The notes below the pieces were generated by a model. The model had not been told where the DNA came from. It did not search any database and worked only from the letters and a program-made list of their open reading frames with translations. The translations under genes and the position numbers were made by a program. Shown one piece after another: positions 1-11,829 of a DNA stretch of 64,000 nucleotides; positions within the stretch are counted from its first letter, which is position 1, and each line of letters opens with the position of its first letter. Source of the stretch: Chlorops oryzae (lineage: Eukaryota; Arthropoda; Insecta; Diptera; Chloropidae); assembly GCA_020466095.1 (NCBI GenBank), contig CM035806.1, positions 39,751,698-39,815,697 of the forward strand. Direction: 5' to 3'.

Positions 1-2670
1 TCTGCTAACAAATTACAAGTAATATTTGCATTTTTCCCATGGTAGTCTCATTTTTCCTCCACTTTTTTTTTATAGTTTGCTTTTGTTGTTGTTTAATTAT
101 ACCCGAACCGTAGCGTAGATACATATCTGCCGAGATAATAACCATAATGAATGAAAATGTAGTTGTGAAGAAATACCTACCTAGCTGCCTATGTGCCCCA
201 GCTCAGCTCAGCTCAACATGCCAATTCCGACTCCAATTCCACAATATACAGTCATATACATACACATATATACATATATATATTTATTTATATACATATA
301 TCTATATATATACTTATGTATAAATAAATATATGTCTGTATTTGCGTGGAGGAGTATGTTTATAGAGGCTTCTATGGCCATACACTGGGCGAAACTCCAC
401 TTTTGCCTTTCCTTTTATTATTTTTCGTATTTTTTTCTCTCTCAAGTGTTCTTCTTCTTTTTCTTTTTTTTTTGCCGAAGCACCCACCTCCGCCCGCACA
501 AAGCTTCTGAAGTGTTTCAAATTGAAAGCCTGGAAACTGTGACTTTACCTCCATGAACCTGAAAGTGTACTTTGTTTTGGTTTTGTGCTCCGTTGGACAG
601 GTCTGGAAAAGACACAAAAAAAAAAAAAAAAAAAAAGAGTCCGTTGAAAAGTGGGTCTAAATTTTCCCAAAACATTCAGATTGCTTTCTTTTTCGTTCCA
701 TCTTTTGTCCCCCTTTTCTTAGCTTTTCCCCCTTTTCTTTGACTGACTCATTTCATGGCAAGTTGGATAACAAAATTTTTTGAATGCCTAATTAAGAAAT
801 TTGTAAGAATTTAATTGCATTTTAAAAAAAGTATGTAACTAGATACTCATATAAAATTAAGATAAAGTAATTTTTCTTTTGGGGTTAATTAGTTAAATGA
901 GCGTATTGGCATATTAATTTCCAAAGAGATAAGCGTATCAAAGACATAAGTCTGATTTAAAAAATTGGTGCCTTTTCAATTGCGATCAGCAATCGTTTTA
1001 ACTTCTTAAATTTTTTGAGAAGTTTCCCTCCATTATTCAAATAATATTTTTCCATTTCCGAATTGGCCACAACGTCTAAAAATCGGATTTATATCAGTGA
1101 TGCCAGGTTGAGGGATTTTCCCGATTTTATTGTTATCCTCGGTGCGCAGTTTAGTAAAGAAAATAGACACAGAAAATTTTCATCATTAAATCGTTTCAAA
1201 ATTCGGACATCTGTTCTCAAAATTTTGAATGTCAATTGATACAAAATTTCTTTAAAAACTCATACATATGTTAACTAACAGTGTAGGCTAACAAGTGTCA
1301 TGTTAACAAAAATTGCGTACGACTATTGAATTTTTGAAAAAAAAAAATCAATTTACCTAATGTGCAAATTTTTGGAAAATGCCAATTGCGTACTGAGGGT
1401 AAACCAAAAACCACTTCAAATGTTTGAGAGCGATTTTTTGTTGTTATATTTCTATAGAAAACAGGAAAAATGGATTTCTTTTTAATGTCCGAGGGAAAAC
1501 TGATTCCCAAATACTGGCATCACTGTTTTTTGAATTTATTACTTGCATTTTTTTGTACAGATGTGAATTGTCTCTTTCTTTTTCTGGAAAAAGCTGAATA
1601 GCTTGGGTAATTTTCAACCAATTGTCAAGACTGATACATCATTTTATTGGAAATTAAATGCATTTTCTTAAATAATGTCAATGCGAAGGCTTTGTATTGA
1701 AATAAATTGGAATAAAATGGCTTCAAAGTTTAAAAATTTGGAAAAAACTCAAACAAATTCACTATGTCATTGGAAAAAAATACTATAAAGTAATACAATT
1801 TCAAGCAAGCTTAAATTTCTCGAAGGCACATTCTTTCGATTTTTTATTGCCGAAAAAAAAAATTAAAATCGCTTGATAAACAACGAAGTTACAGCTTAGT
1901 AAGTGAGTCGATGTTCTAAATTACGGTTTTTGGTCCATATCTCGGAATCTAGAGCTAATCTTAAAAAAAAACCGTATCAATATTTGACCTCAGCACGCCA
2001 AATTGCGTCAAAAATAACTTTCAGTTTCTCAGATCCAAAAGCGTGTATACTTGTGTTATTCGAATATTCGAAAAAGATAATTCCGATATTCGAAAATATT
2101 TCAAAATAATTTTTCGTGATTGAGTTGTGTTTAACGGCCAGTTGCTTCAAATTGAAAAAAGTTAAGAGAAGTGAAATTTAAACTGACGTCATTCGAGGAG
2201 TTGACGCTCGTTACCGGAAGTAATTCTTAAGAAAATATGAAGCTGGAGACCACAAAAATAACTATCCATTTAACTCCTGGACTATAAGTGCATAACATTT
2301 ACAGATCTTACAATTTTGATTACCCTGCAAATTTCGGGGCCCCATCCCAGCCACCAGAAAACGAAATTTTAATAATTCCTACCTAAGCTTTTCAAAACGA
2401 AAGAACTCGAAGTGAAATAACAATGGGCTTAGACAAAAAAAAAAAAAATTCTTAATAATAGCCTTCAATAATTTTATTCAAAATTAGCAAATTACATTTC
2501 GAACTTTATGAATTTTTATGAATTTTTATTTTTCATTTTTAAAATATACGAACAAGGTTAGAGCACAAAATGACAAATAAAAAAAGACGATTTAATTGCG
2601 GCAATAATAAGAATGAGAAACCGATTTATGTGACTCGTAAAAACGGCAATAAATCGACTATCGATATTTA
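1..2670. other. AT-rich intergenic DNA, no gene seen
   Basis: No convincing coding region. The stretch holds TA-rich microsatellite-like sequence (about 260-335), homopolymer A/T runs (for example 616-636) and only short chance frames with biased composition. I see no paired splice sites around any frame. There is a mild resemblance to decayed repeat sequence throughout, but no termini could be paired. Confidence 0.6.
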
Positions 2671-2680
2671 TGACACCTCT

Positions 2681-3053
2681 CAGCCAACCATATATGGACT
2701 GCTCCGAATAGGAATGCAAAAGGACTCCTTATGGAACTCTTCGAAGTAATGTTTTTGCAAAGACCTCAAAAAAGAATCAACCGCCTAGGAGCATTTTGGG
2801 AGACTAAACGAGTCTTTTTTTTAATTATTTATAACTGAAAGAGAGCCCAAACAGACTCTTAAGGAGCATTCCAGTAATCATGAATGATAATGATTTTGAG
2901 ATCCAAAATGGAACACTTGTTCCATATTAGGCTGCGTGTTCTTTTCTCCCGAAAAAAAACCTAAATTTTGGGCTCCTGTCTGGGCGTTTTAGGAGCATTT
3001 GCGCTCCGAAAACGGAATAAATAGGAGCGCCGTGCGGACTCTTTCGGTTGGCT
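2681..3053. mobile_element. Possible MITE with imperfect CAGCCAACC termini
   Basis: The left side carries CAGCCAACCATATATGGACT near 2681. The right side ends with GTTGGCTG near 3053, which in reverse complement also reads CAGCCAACC. The interior repeats short phrases such as AGGAGCATTT and GACTCCTTA/GACTCTT. No target duplication is obvious. The pairing of about ten bases plus similar interiors suggests a small non-autonomous element, but chance cannot be excluded. Confidence 0.4.
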
Positions 3054-3945
3054 GGGCTAAGTAAAAGTAATTTTTTTCGGTTTCAAAATCGATTCCGACC
3101 ACTATCGATTTCCATCATACTCTTATATATAATTTTTTATTTCATATAGTTAATTATAAGTTTTATATTTTATAATGAAACCGAAAGGTACCCATGAAGC
3201 TCGTTTTTTTCCCCAAAACTCTTCTTCGGAAATTATATAAATGGATGCCATTTTCGTGTTCAGCAAACCCCGAATTAGTTTCAAAAATATTTTTGGGCGA
3301 TGCCCATTTTTTTTGTAATTTTTTTTCTAAGGTTACTAGTTTCGATCTCATTTTATTTATTTTTCTGCAAATTTTTTGTTTGCAAGTATCGCAAGTATGT
3401 ATATCAGACCCCGCGGCATTCGACTACAGTGTGAATACCCCTACAGTGTGAGGAGCGTAATTATCTGATATCAAATGTCCGGCATGTTCATTAATAGAAA
3501 AGCGTGCATTAGTGGCACGAATTGTCCAGCAAGAGAGCTTCTCTTTTATATGCCAAATGCACTGATGATGTTGAATCACCGAAAGGTCCAAGAATTCTTG
3601 AGAAACAATTATCATCGACAATTAATAAAAAAGAAATATGATGTAAATTCATTTCGCGACTATCGAAGCAATGATATAATTTCTTAAGTAATACTTCCCG
3701 ATTTTGTTTCTGATTAATGGCAAAAATATTTGAACTATGTGCTTGGGAATCTAGAAAAGCAACTGCAGCGATCATTCGATTCAATCGATCATTTTTGCAA
3801 TGCCGCCTAGCTGTCTATCGATGTACTCTATTGATTGAACTCTCGATGTATTCCTTAATTGATCTACTTTCTGCCCATGTAGGTATCTCTTTGCTCCTTT
3901 TTGTCAAGATATGTGTCTTTTTATCTACATATGTATGTATATGTA

Positions 3946-4086
3946 CAGTGTACTCTCCCTTGCGGACACTCCTCTTAAGCGGACACTTTTTGGCAATGCT
4001 CTAGTGCTTCTGCTTCTCAAATAGTTTCGTCTTAAGCGGACATATTTTTCGGTCCCGTAGGTCTCTGCTTATGAGGGAGTGCATTG
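3946..4086. mobile_element. Pogo/Tigger-type MITE
   Basis: A 141-bp segment starts CAGTGTACTCTCCCTTGCGG and ends in the inverted counterpart (reverse complement CAATGCACTCCCTCATAAGC). It is flanked by TA on both sides (3944-3945 and 4087-4088). The terminal string and TA duplication are what pogo/Tigger-like DNA transposons leave. The inside repeats the phrase CTTAAGCGGACA. There is no coding capacity, so it is a non-autonomous copy. Confidence 0.7.
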
Positions 4087-5375
4087 TATATATATAAATA
4101 CATATACTTATGTATCTATTTAGCTATCTATCTCTCAAACTATGTACACTTATGTCGCAATTGGTGTATTACACTGGCTTACAAATAATTATTTTTGAAT
4201 TTTTCAGCAGATCTCAATGCATTTTCCCCAATCACTACTTTCATGAATTTTTTTGAAAAATATGGGGTTTTTTTTAAAGGTTTAAAAGGTCTGCAGAATC
4301 TTATTTTCTTGATCCATCTTAAAATTATGTTCGAAAAAATGTTTAGAAGGGTTATGTTTCTTTCATTTCATCGATAATTTGTTCATATTGGGTGATGCGC
4401 TGTCGAGTTCTGCTCAAAGAAACTGCATTAATCCCCTCGAATTAAAAAAAATTTTTTTTATTGATTAGGCAATTCACAAAGTCTTTTTTAAATTGATGCC
4501 CAACCCCAAAACGAGTTTTTTTGAGCTTTAAACATTTGAGACGGTTTTTGTAAGACTTTGGGAATGCCTTAATATAAGTAAAAAAAAAAAAAAAATCAAA
4601 TAAAAAATTATTTAAATATCAAATTCTTCTGTAGAAGGCCAATGTCCATAAGAAGAGTGTATTGAAATTTCCACAGAGGAAAAGCTGTAAGTGTTTTCTA
4701 TCAATCTATAATATTTATGTCTTTCTACGTGTCTTCCTAGCTGTCTATAAATTTGCTTTCCATAGGGCCGTTTTCTCATCCTACTTTTAATCTCTATCTG
4801 CCAGTTAAATTTCATTTTCTTTGAATTAATAATCAAATTTATATGCAATTATCATCAGGATAATATAACTTACAGATGAAAAAAAAAAAAATAATAATAA
4901 AATGGCCCATAATATATAATTCCAGATGCTATCTTTGGTAATCTTTCAATAAGCCAAGTAACTTGAATTCTTTCCTTATGTGGTTTCCAGATTGTCTCTT
5001 TAAATTCTGAATTTAAGCTCCTAAAGTAGCATTTCGAAAACATCATTTTAGACTGTAAATTCTGAATTAGCGAATTAAATCCGTTGTTTTATATTTAGAT
5101 TGGGCCTCACGAAAATTTTCAACCCCCAAACTTGTGTTAATTGAAAATTGAAAAAACGGCAAAACAAGAAATGAATAAAACATAAAATATGTTGAGACCA
5201 GACCCCGATTAAAGGAGTGGTCAGTCGGGAAAATGGCCAGAGCGGCAATGTCAGGGGCTGAGATTTCACATAGATATACAAAAGCAGTACCCCATGACTG
5301 CCATCACAGGGCTGACAAATGTTGTTTCTGCCCAGAGCAGCAACAAAGCTGAATCGGGCCCTATATGGCCCTATA

Positions 5376-6364
5376 TCGTCGCCTTACTTCCAAAACCTCG
5401 TATCTGACATTTTTATGAAATTGGTTTTTTTAGCTTATAAAATAGAGAAACGCATTTTGCCCCACATGGCATTTCCAACTCAGTGACTTTGTATGAGAAA
5501 AAAATAATTATTGCAAATTTTAAAACCTCGTATCTGCAAGCTTACCTTAAAATTCCTTCTAAAACCTCGTATATGTAAAATAATGTTCTATAAATAAACT
5601 TGAAGTGGCTCATATGTCATTTAAACGGCAGATTTGTTGTTGGTTAGAATATAACATCTCTAAACAATAAAATGTAACCAAGTAGGAAATGTCTTTAGCA
5701 ATAATTAAGTCAATAATTTATCAATATGAAACAAAATAAAAAATAAATAAAAAAGAGGCCATTTCAAACGAAAGAGCTTATAGTTTCAATAACTCTCAAT
5801 ATCATTGCATGCCTTAAATGGTTTCAGTGCGATATTTTCTGCTGGGGAATTATGCACTTATGTTGTCTCAATGTCCCGGTTTAAACAGAGACACCAAAGC
5901 GAAAAAGCAAATTTAGGCTGCAATTATAGTTAAGCTGAAACCAGTGGCGTATCTAGAGAAATACAGCTCTTGTAGTGCTCATATATTTTCACTGAAATAA
6001 TTGAACTTAAGTTCAAATTGTTATTTTTATTCTTTTTATGTTCCAAATATTTGTCTTAAAGTACATTAAAAAGAAATGAAAACTTTAAGCCACGTCTTTT
6101 TTAGTTCGCACAAAATCTCGTAAGTAACAACATTTGTAATTTTCTAAAGGACCAAAAACACGTAAGTGACAAAATCAGCCAGTGCTACTTCTTTAGTGAG
6201 CTTCGTACCGTAAATTCAGTTCAGAGTCTTCAGTAAATATCCTAGCTATGGTTTAAAAGAGTAAAATCGTTAATAAAGTGAAATTTACGTAAGATAATCA
6301 GTTTTTTTCGTTTTCTGAAAAACAGCATTTTCGTAGATACGAGGTTTTGGAAGTAAGGCGACGA
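5376..6364. mobile_element. 989-bp non-autonomous DNA transposon with 30-bp perfect TIRs
   Basis: The left terminus begins TCGTCGCCTTACTTCCAAAA at 5376 and the right terminus is its exact reverse complement ending at 6364. The match runs for 30 bases. TA lies immediately outside both ends (5374-5375, 6365-6366), consistent with a Tc1/mariner-class target duplication. Parts of the terminal sequence (AAAACCTCGTATCTG) recur inside at about 5522 and 5562 in direct orientation. No transposase frame is present. The superfamily is inferred only from the TA duplication. Confidence 0.75.
5942..5997 (+). repeat. Solo CAGTGGCGT(A/G)TCTAGAG repeat end (copy 1)
   Basis: The string CAGTGGCGTATCTAGAGAAA, followed by a conserved stretch ending in TAGTGCTCATATATTTTC, recurs almost unchanged near 12447 and in decayed form near 14032. 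It resembles the end of a hAT-like element, but no opposite terminus was found. It lies within the 989-bp TIR element at 5376-6364. Confidence 0.45.
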
Positions 6365-7181
6365 TATGCTACAGTGCTTTTCAATGGAGGAATCGTACAC
6401 AGAAGAACTTGGAAACGTGTAGGATATGTACCTAAATTATGTCACAAATGAGTCCATTCATTGGGATTGTGGTTTTGTGGACCATCCCAGTAATTTTCCG
6501 GGAACACGATATTATGCTCTGGAGAATAAATTGGACAAAAACTTGAAAATCTGAGTCACTTAAAGAAAAACTTCGGACAAATGTTTCTTCAAAAGAAACA
6601 AGATAACTAAAAAATTCCAAATTAATTTATCTTCTAAGATTCCACTGCCTGCGCAAACAGCGCAATCTGCGTCGATTTTTATCGGGCCAGATCGGCACAA
6701 ATTTCAACAATTTGCACAATCACTGTTGATGCTCAAATTATCGTCGCATATTTGGCAAAAAGATATCGGGGCAAAAATCAAAATGGAACAAATATCGTTC
6801 AAGATGATCGCACTTGTCAGGCTTAGAGTCCAAAAATTCCGTTCACACTATCGCACAGTGTGGCCAAAGTGAATTTTTTGCGTATCTGAAACCACTGTGG
6901 CCAGTTTAGGGGAATCTCCCCTAAATTCAAAGAAATTTATGATCTTTAGTGAAGTCATAGTGGCAAAAAAGTGGCCAGGGAAACTTATATGGGACCTTAT
7001 AAGACGAAATTTTTGTTTTTGGAAGGTTTCAAAATTAAATTTTAGGGAATTTAGGCCTTGTTTTGAGACATTCAGGGGAATATTCTCCTAAAAAAAAAAA
7101 ACTGGTAACAATGTCTGAAACGTTACGAATTTGTTAAGCCTTGCTAGTGTAATGTACACTGGGCCGAAACCATTTTTTTAA

Positions 7182-7916
7182 GGGGGTCTTCTCATTGAAA
7201 ACCCGTTTTTTGGACCCTTTTTAAAAAAATTCTTATTTGAAAACGCAAAGAATAATTGAAAACTTTTTTTATTTATTGTATTACAAAAGGTTCAAAGTAA
7301 ATAAAAAAATTTTTTTTGCCTCGATACGTGGGCTGTTCAAAAAGTAATGAGACTTCAAAGTTGGTGGTGAAAAAAAAGGTGCCGTCACGGCGGCCACGAT
7401 TCCGGGTCTCCGGAGCGTCCGAAATGGAAAAAAAAACGGGGTTATAATCAGTATAGATGTAATTCTCGGGTGAACCTCAAGCTTAATTTTGTGATTTTTT
7501 TTTGACAAAATGGCGGCCATTCAAAAAAAAATTTCAATTTCGGGCTTTTTTTTGGTAGTTTAGTGTAAAAAAAAAATAGTAAAAAATTTTTTAAAATTAT
7601 GGTCGAGGTTCACCCGAGAATGGTGACAATTCTGCGTCGATTTCACTTTGTTTCATGAAAATCGGTTCAGTTGAACTGGAGATATCATGGCCGCCAGTTC
7701 GAAAAACGTGGTTTCGAGATAAACGCGTTTAAAGTTTGAAGCAACGCAAAAATTACTCGTTTTAGCGCAGATCTTGCTCGACAAAGAAGGCTATATCCTC
7801 TAAACTATTTCGAATTTCAAAAAATCCTTTTAGGGGCATATTCACAACTACCCAAGCTATAAATAAATGCAAAAAAAAAAAGTCGAAAAAAAAAGTTTCT
7901 CAATGAGAAGACCCCC
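7182..7916. mobile_element. TTAA-type (piggyBac-like) MITE
   Basis: A 735-bp segment has 17-bp inverted termini beginning GGGGGTCTTCTCATTGA. It is bounded by TTAA at 7178-7181 and 7917-7920, the target site duplicated by piggyBac-superfamily elements. The interior is rich in A/T homopolymers and has no transposase frame. It sits inside the left 8-bp target duplication of the neighbouring hAT-type MITE, so it inserted after that element. Confidence 0.72.
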
Positions 7917-7923
7917 TTAAGGA

Positions 7924-8175
7924 CAGTGGCGTAGCTAGGCGTGATCGAAGTGGGCCATCGCCCACTGCCTCGCGCCCAAAGAGGCCTCGCGCGAAGTCAA
8001 TTAAAAGGACTTAGGGCGCCCGCATAACCATATTTAAGCAAAAATCCGACTCCGATGTAAGCGAGCATAAGATTGAAGGATACAGGCATAATAGTTCATA
8101 AGTATAAAAGAAAATATTATAGGGCCTCGATAGTTCATCTTGCCCTTGTCAAGATCACTCCTCGCTACGCCACTG
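7924..8175. mobile_element. hAT-type MITE, CAGTGGCGTAGC termini
   Basis: A 252-bp segment starts CAGTGGCGTAGCTAGGCGTG and ends with the inverted form (reverse complement CAGTGGCGTAGCGAGGAGTG). The right flank is TTTAAGGA (8176-8183). The left flank reads CTTAAGGA, whose first base belongs to the TTAA-type MITE. If that later insertion is removed, base T at 7177 restores a perfect 8-bp duplication TTTAAGGA, as expected for hAT elements. No coding region is present. Confidence 0.72.
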
Positions 8176-8699
8176 TTTAAGGAGCCATGTCAGTCATACA
8201 TAAAAAGGGAACTTTATGAATTTTGGCGTTGTCAAAGCAGTAAGGAAACTAAGATTTCATCGATAATGGCGCACATTTTTACTAAAATTGGCTTGAATGA
8301 AGAGAACAATTTGCATTTACCATATGTGAAAAATTTCAAGATACTGTTAGAAAATTTTCAAATACAGAAATAAACTCAATTTTGACCACAATAACCATGA
8401 ATGGCTCGACAGCTACCTTGACTTTGCTGGTCGAATTAGCGATACGGATGGCCCATGAAGCTCTCAATCAGGTCGGCACCCTAAACTTTTGGCATAAAAA
8501 GGGAATAGAGACAAGCTAATTATAAATTCTGGCACGCCCAGCCTAGCAAGTGCAACGATTTTTGGTAATACAATCACCTTAGTTACACTTGAAAAAGATA
8601 ACGAACATTCGAAGCTCCACGTTCAATACAAATGGAGTTACAATTTTTTCTTCTAATCTTGCTAGATTGGAGATGGCACTGACCACACTGTGTATCGGC

Positions 8700-9830
8700 G
8701 CATTGGTTCGGACAAAAATCGATGAGATCTCGGCTTTATAATTTTATTCGTCCCGCTCGATTTCACTTTGAAATATTTGAAAAAAAAGAGCATACAGCTC
8801 AGATCATCGTTGTGAGGAAAAGTATCAAAATGTGAGGGTTGCAGAAAAAAATGTATAAATTCAGGAATTATTTCTGACTTAAAAGACCTCAAATTCGGTT
8901 TAAACATACTACGAGATGCCATTAAAGGTACTAAATTCGGTTGAATTCAATAGTCTGGAAAACATATTAAAAGCTTATTTTCTTCCTCTATGACCAGAAA
9001 ACGTTCGTAAAGCAGTAACTTTGAAAAAACCTTTAAAAAACCTTAAAACATGGGTTCTACTTGCGCAAGTCCAACGGAAATGTGTGGACTTAATTCATGA
9101 ATTCGAGCGGCTTTCAAAAAGAACTCGACTTCGGCTAACGCAAGAGAAATGAAAAGCCCCATGGCTGAGAGGAAAATTTGCATAAATTTTTCCCCAATGT
9201 GTGCGCTCGACTGCACGTAACTATACATAAGTTCTTGTGCACATACATAATTATACATTCACCATAAATAGGTACGTTAAAGTTCTATGTTCTTAGGTTT
9301 TTATTTATATGTATATATATATATTTTTTTATTTTTGAATTCGCTCTGGCATTCAAATGCTGTGAGAATTGGGTCTTTGTTGCCGCTCATTAACTTACAG
9401 AGTGGAAAAATAAAGGAAAAAAAGAAGAAAAAGAAGAAAAAGAAAAAAAGAAGAAAACATGTCGTGTCTTAAAGCATTATGGCTAAGAATCATGGCTTGC
9501 AGATACTTGCGTATGCTTGGATATAGACAGATACAAATATGACTCGACGTGGAATTATCATCATCGATGACTATTTCATTAGGCCTTTCGATGCTAAACT
9601 TCATTGCTTTATTAAACCAATGACGCTTTTATTTACCCTATTCAGATATTTCAGGTGATATTTGACGATAAATGACGAATCGTTTGACACGCAAGAGCGA
9701 GCATTCCACAATGACCTCATGCTATTGCCATCCATCATCTGAATGTGACATTTCTTGTTGGGGTTTTCGTAATGCATTTTTCTAATGAAAAGTAGTTGTA
9801 GTAAATTTAGAGCTACCATTTGCATTCATG
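8700..9830. other. Intergenic DNA, no gene seen
   Basis: Only short frames without support occur here. There is an (AAG)n-like purine tract at about 9415-9456. I see no paired inverted termini and no similarity to the other repeats of the window. Confidence 0.5.
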
Positions 9831-10960
9831 CCATTTGACTAAGCCACACAAAAGCGCCCGTTAGCTCCAGCACCTGTTCGAGTCACGCATTTACACCACG
9901 CCGCCATCTGAGAGTGGAAAGATAGCCACGACAACGACGATAACAGCGCCGTCGAGGACGACATATTCACACCGGTATTTCCAGAATTGATGTTGTCGAT
10001 TCATTAAGCTCCAAATGCGGATGTTTCTGTTCATTGGTCAAGAGCCGATTGCTGTTGCCCCTCTCGCCGCGATCGCCGCTCACCACGCACGCTGTTGCAC
10101 CACACACTTATGTGGCGCTAAATGATTAAGGTGCATCACACCTGGTCCAGCGTCAATCGTCACGCAGCTCTCTTCTCGCATGCATATTGTATATAACAGC
10201 ATCCCAGCAGATGACACGCAAACAAGCATCGATGCAAACGCATACAGAGGCCTGTGCATCGATCGTCCCACACACTTATGCATATTCAAGACGCGTCTGT
10301 GTGCAATGCAATGCTTTGCTTGGCTATGGCTATGGCTAAGGCTATAGCTATAGCTAGCTACGGCTTGGCGTTCGGGCATAGGTAGGCGGTAGGCATTAAT
10401 GGCCATTCCAAAAGGGAAAGAAGATGAGAGATGCTCTGATTGTGTACATTACTCCATGCCATTACTCCAGTTTGGACTTAAGAAACCACAAAACTGGTTT
10501 CCACAGAGATGGAGCGACGCAATATTCCAGTCCATTCGACTCGATGCGATTCGTTTCGTTTCGTTTCGTTTCGTTTCATTTCGTCTCGTCGCGTTCGTTG
10601 GTTCGTGTTCATTCAGAGAATGTGGTCGTGTGAATCTGTGTCTGTGAATATCGGTTTATCCGAGCCGACCAAACGACCGACAGACAGACTATTTATGTAT
10701 ATCTCACATAGTTCGAATCTTCTCACTCGAGTCGAATCGTTGGGGCAATTTCGAAAAAAAAAACAACAACAAAAATAACTATAAAAAAAAACAACCTCGC
10801 TCGAGCCAATGTAGCCAATAATCGGCCACTAGAACTGTGGATGCTGCTTCATTATGGACACACCTACTAAAATTCAAAATGGCTTCGTGTTAGTTGCTGG
10901 GAAATTAATTAAGAAATTCAATTGGAAATGCAAATTAAATTAATGAAGCGAGCGTAATGG
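9830..10960. promoter_or_regulatory. GC-richer unique-looking block, possible enhancer
   Basis: In contrast to its AT-rich, repeat-filled surroundings, this block has balanced composition, few homopolymers and no sign of transposon ends. It contains a perfect-ish TTTCG pentamer run at 10548-10590 and no coding pattern. It lies about 6 kb upstream of the candidate 5' exon of the Sox15-like gene. Retention of unique, compositionally distinct sequence is typical of conserved regulatory DNA, but this is inference; no specific binding sites are claimed. Confidence 0.3.
10548..10590. repeat. TTTCG pentanucleotide microsatellite
   Basis: About seven consecutive TTTCG units with one or two substitutions, then decayed copies. 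It produces spurious Phe/Val/Ser-rich frames on the + strand. Confidence 0.85.
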
Positions 10961-11345
10961 AAATGCAAGGTTTTCGTAGATGGAGCTTAGGCCGCAGACT
11001 CTGATCAGCTTTTTTTTTTTTTTTTTGATTCTCCAATGGATCTCCATTTTACTGCCAACGTTATATTATTTTCGATATCAGAAGGAAGCTTTTCTTTACA
11101 ATCTTCAAAATTTATTTAACCCAGGCCATGTTGCTTTGGAAGGTTTCTTTTATAAAAAAAAAAAAAAAAACTTATCGGCAGGATCGTTGAGAAGGATTGC
11201 GGGCCCGGGAAAGTTATTTTTCATTGGCCCTTTTGGTTAATATACTTAGATAGTGAAAATCAAAGAAACAAAAAGGTGATCACCAATTTCCTTCAAAAGA
11301 TAAATCCTTGGAAATTTTGGGCTCCTTTAGGAAAATCGGACTCTC

Positions 11346-11552
11346 CAGGGCCGCATTTCAGAATTGACCAGGTAGGCCATAGCCTAGGGTCCCTGATTAT
11401 AGGGCCTTCCAGCAAAGTGTAACCTAAATAAATGAATAATTAATTGAGATTTCTTTTTATACTCCCCTGAGTAAATAATAATTTTGTTTCTAGAAAATGT
11501 GGCCCCCCTCTTAACAGCTGTTATTGGGCCCCCCACATGCTCAATCCGGGCC
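11346..11552. mobile_element. Possible hAT-type MITE with CAGG(G/C)CCG termini
   Basis: The left side reads CAGGGCCGCATTTCAGAATT and the right side, in reverse complement, CAGGCCCGGATTGAGC. Such CAGG.CCGGATT ends are common among short hAT elements. The flanking octamers match poorly (about five of eight), so limits and class are tentative. Confidence 0.4.
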
Positions 11553-11829
11553 TGGCCGTCTCTCATAACAGCCGCGTAGGCAGCGAATTATTTCATGTTG
11601 GACTTGGGCACTGCAAAACTTTATATTGTGACTATTTTCCCCGTTTTCCTTTGCACTTTCTCGCATTTCAAAAGAAGAGGACGGGGATTTGAACTCCTAA
11701 GACTACCCTTGCGTACCCCCCTGTCTCATAAACGAAGACAAGATATTGACTTGATATACATATTCGTATTCGTTAACGACCCTTGTGTCGCCTACATACG
11801 ATCAGAAGAGCGTATTTGACGGAGGACGA

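Larger units (their letters stand above)
6854..8692. mobile_element. Transib-like element, CACAGTG termini, 5-bp TSD, carrying two nested MITEs
   Basis: The left end starts CACAGTGTGGCCA at 6854 and the right end is the inverted CACAGTGTGGTCA ending at 8692 (12 of 13 match). The five bases outside each end are identical, TATCG at 6849-6853 and 8693-8697. A CA(C)-starting heptamer with a 5-bp duplication is the signature of Transib/RAG-like transposons. Two later insertions (7182-7916 and 7924-8175) account for about 1 kb, leaving an original body near 840 bp. No transposase is encoded. The classification rests on termini and duplication length only. Confidence 0.6.
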
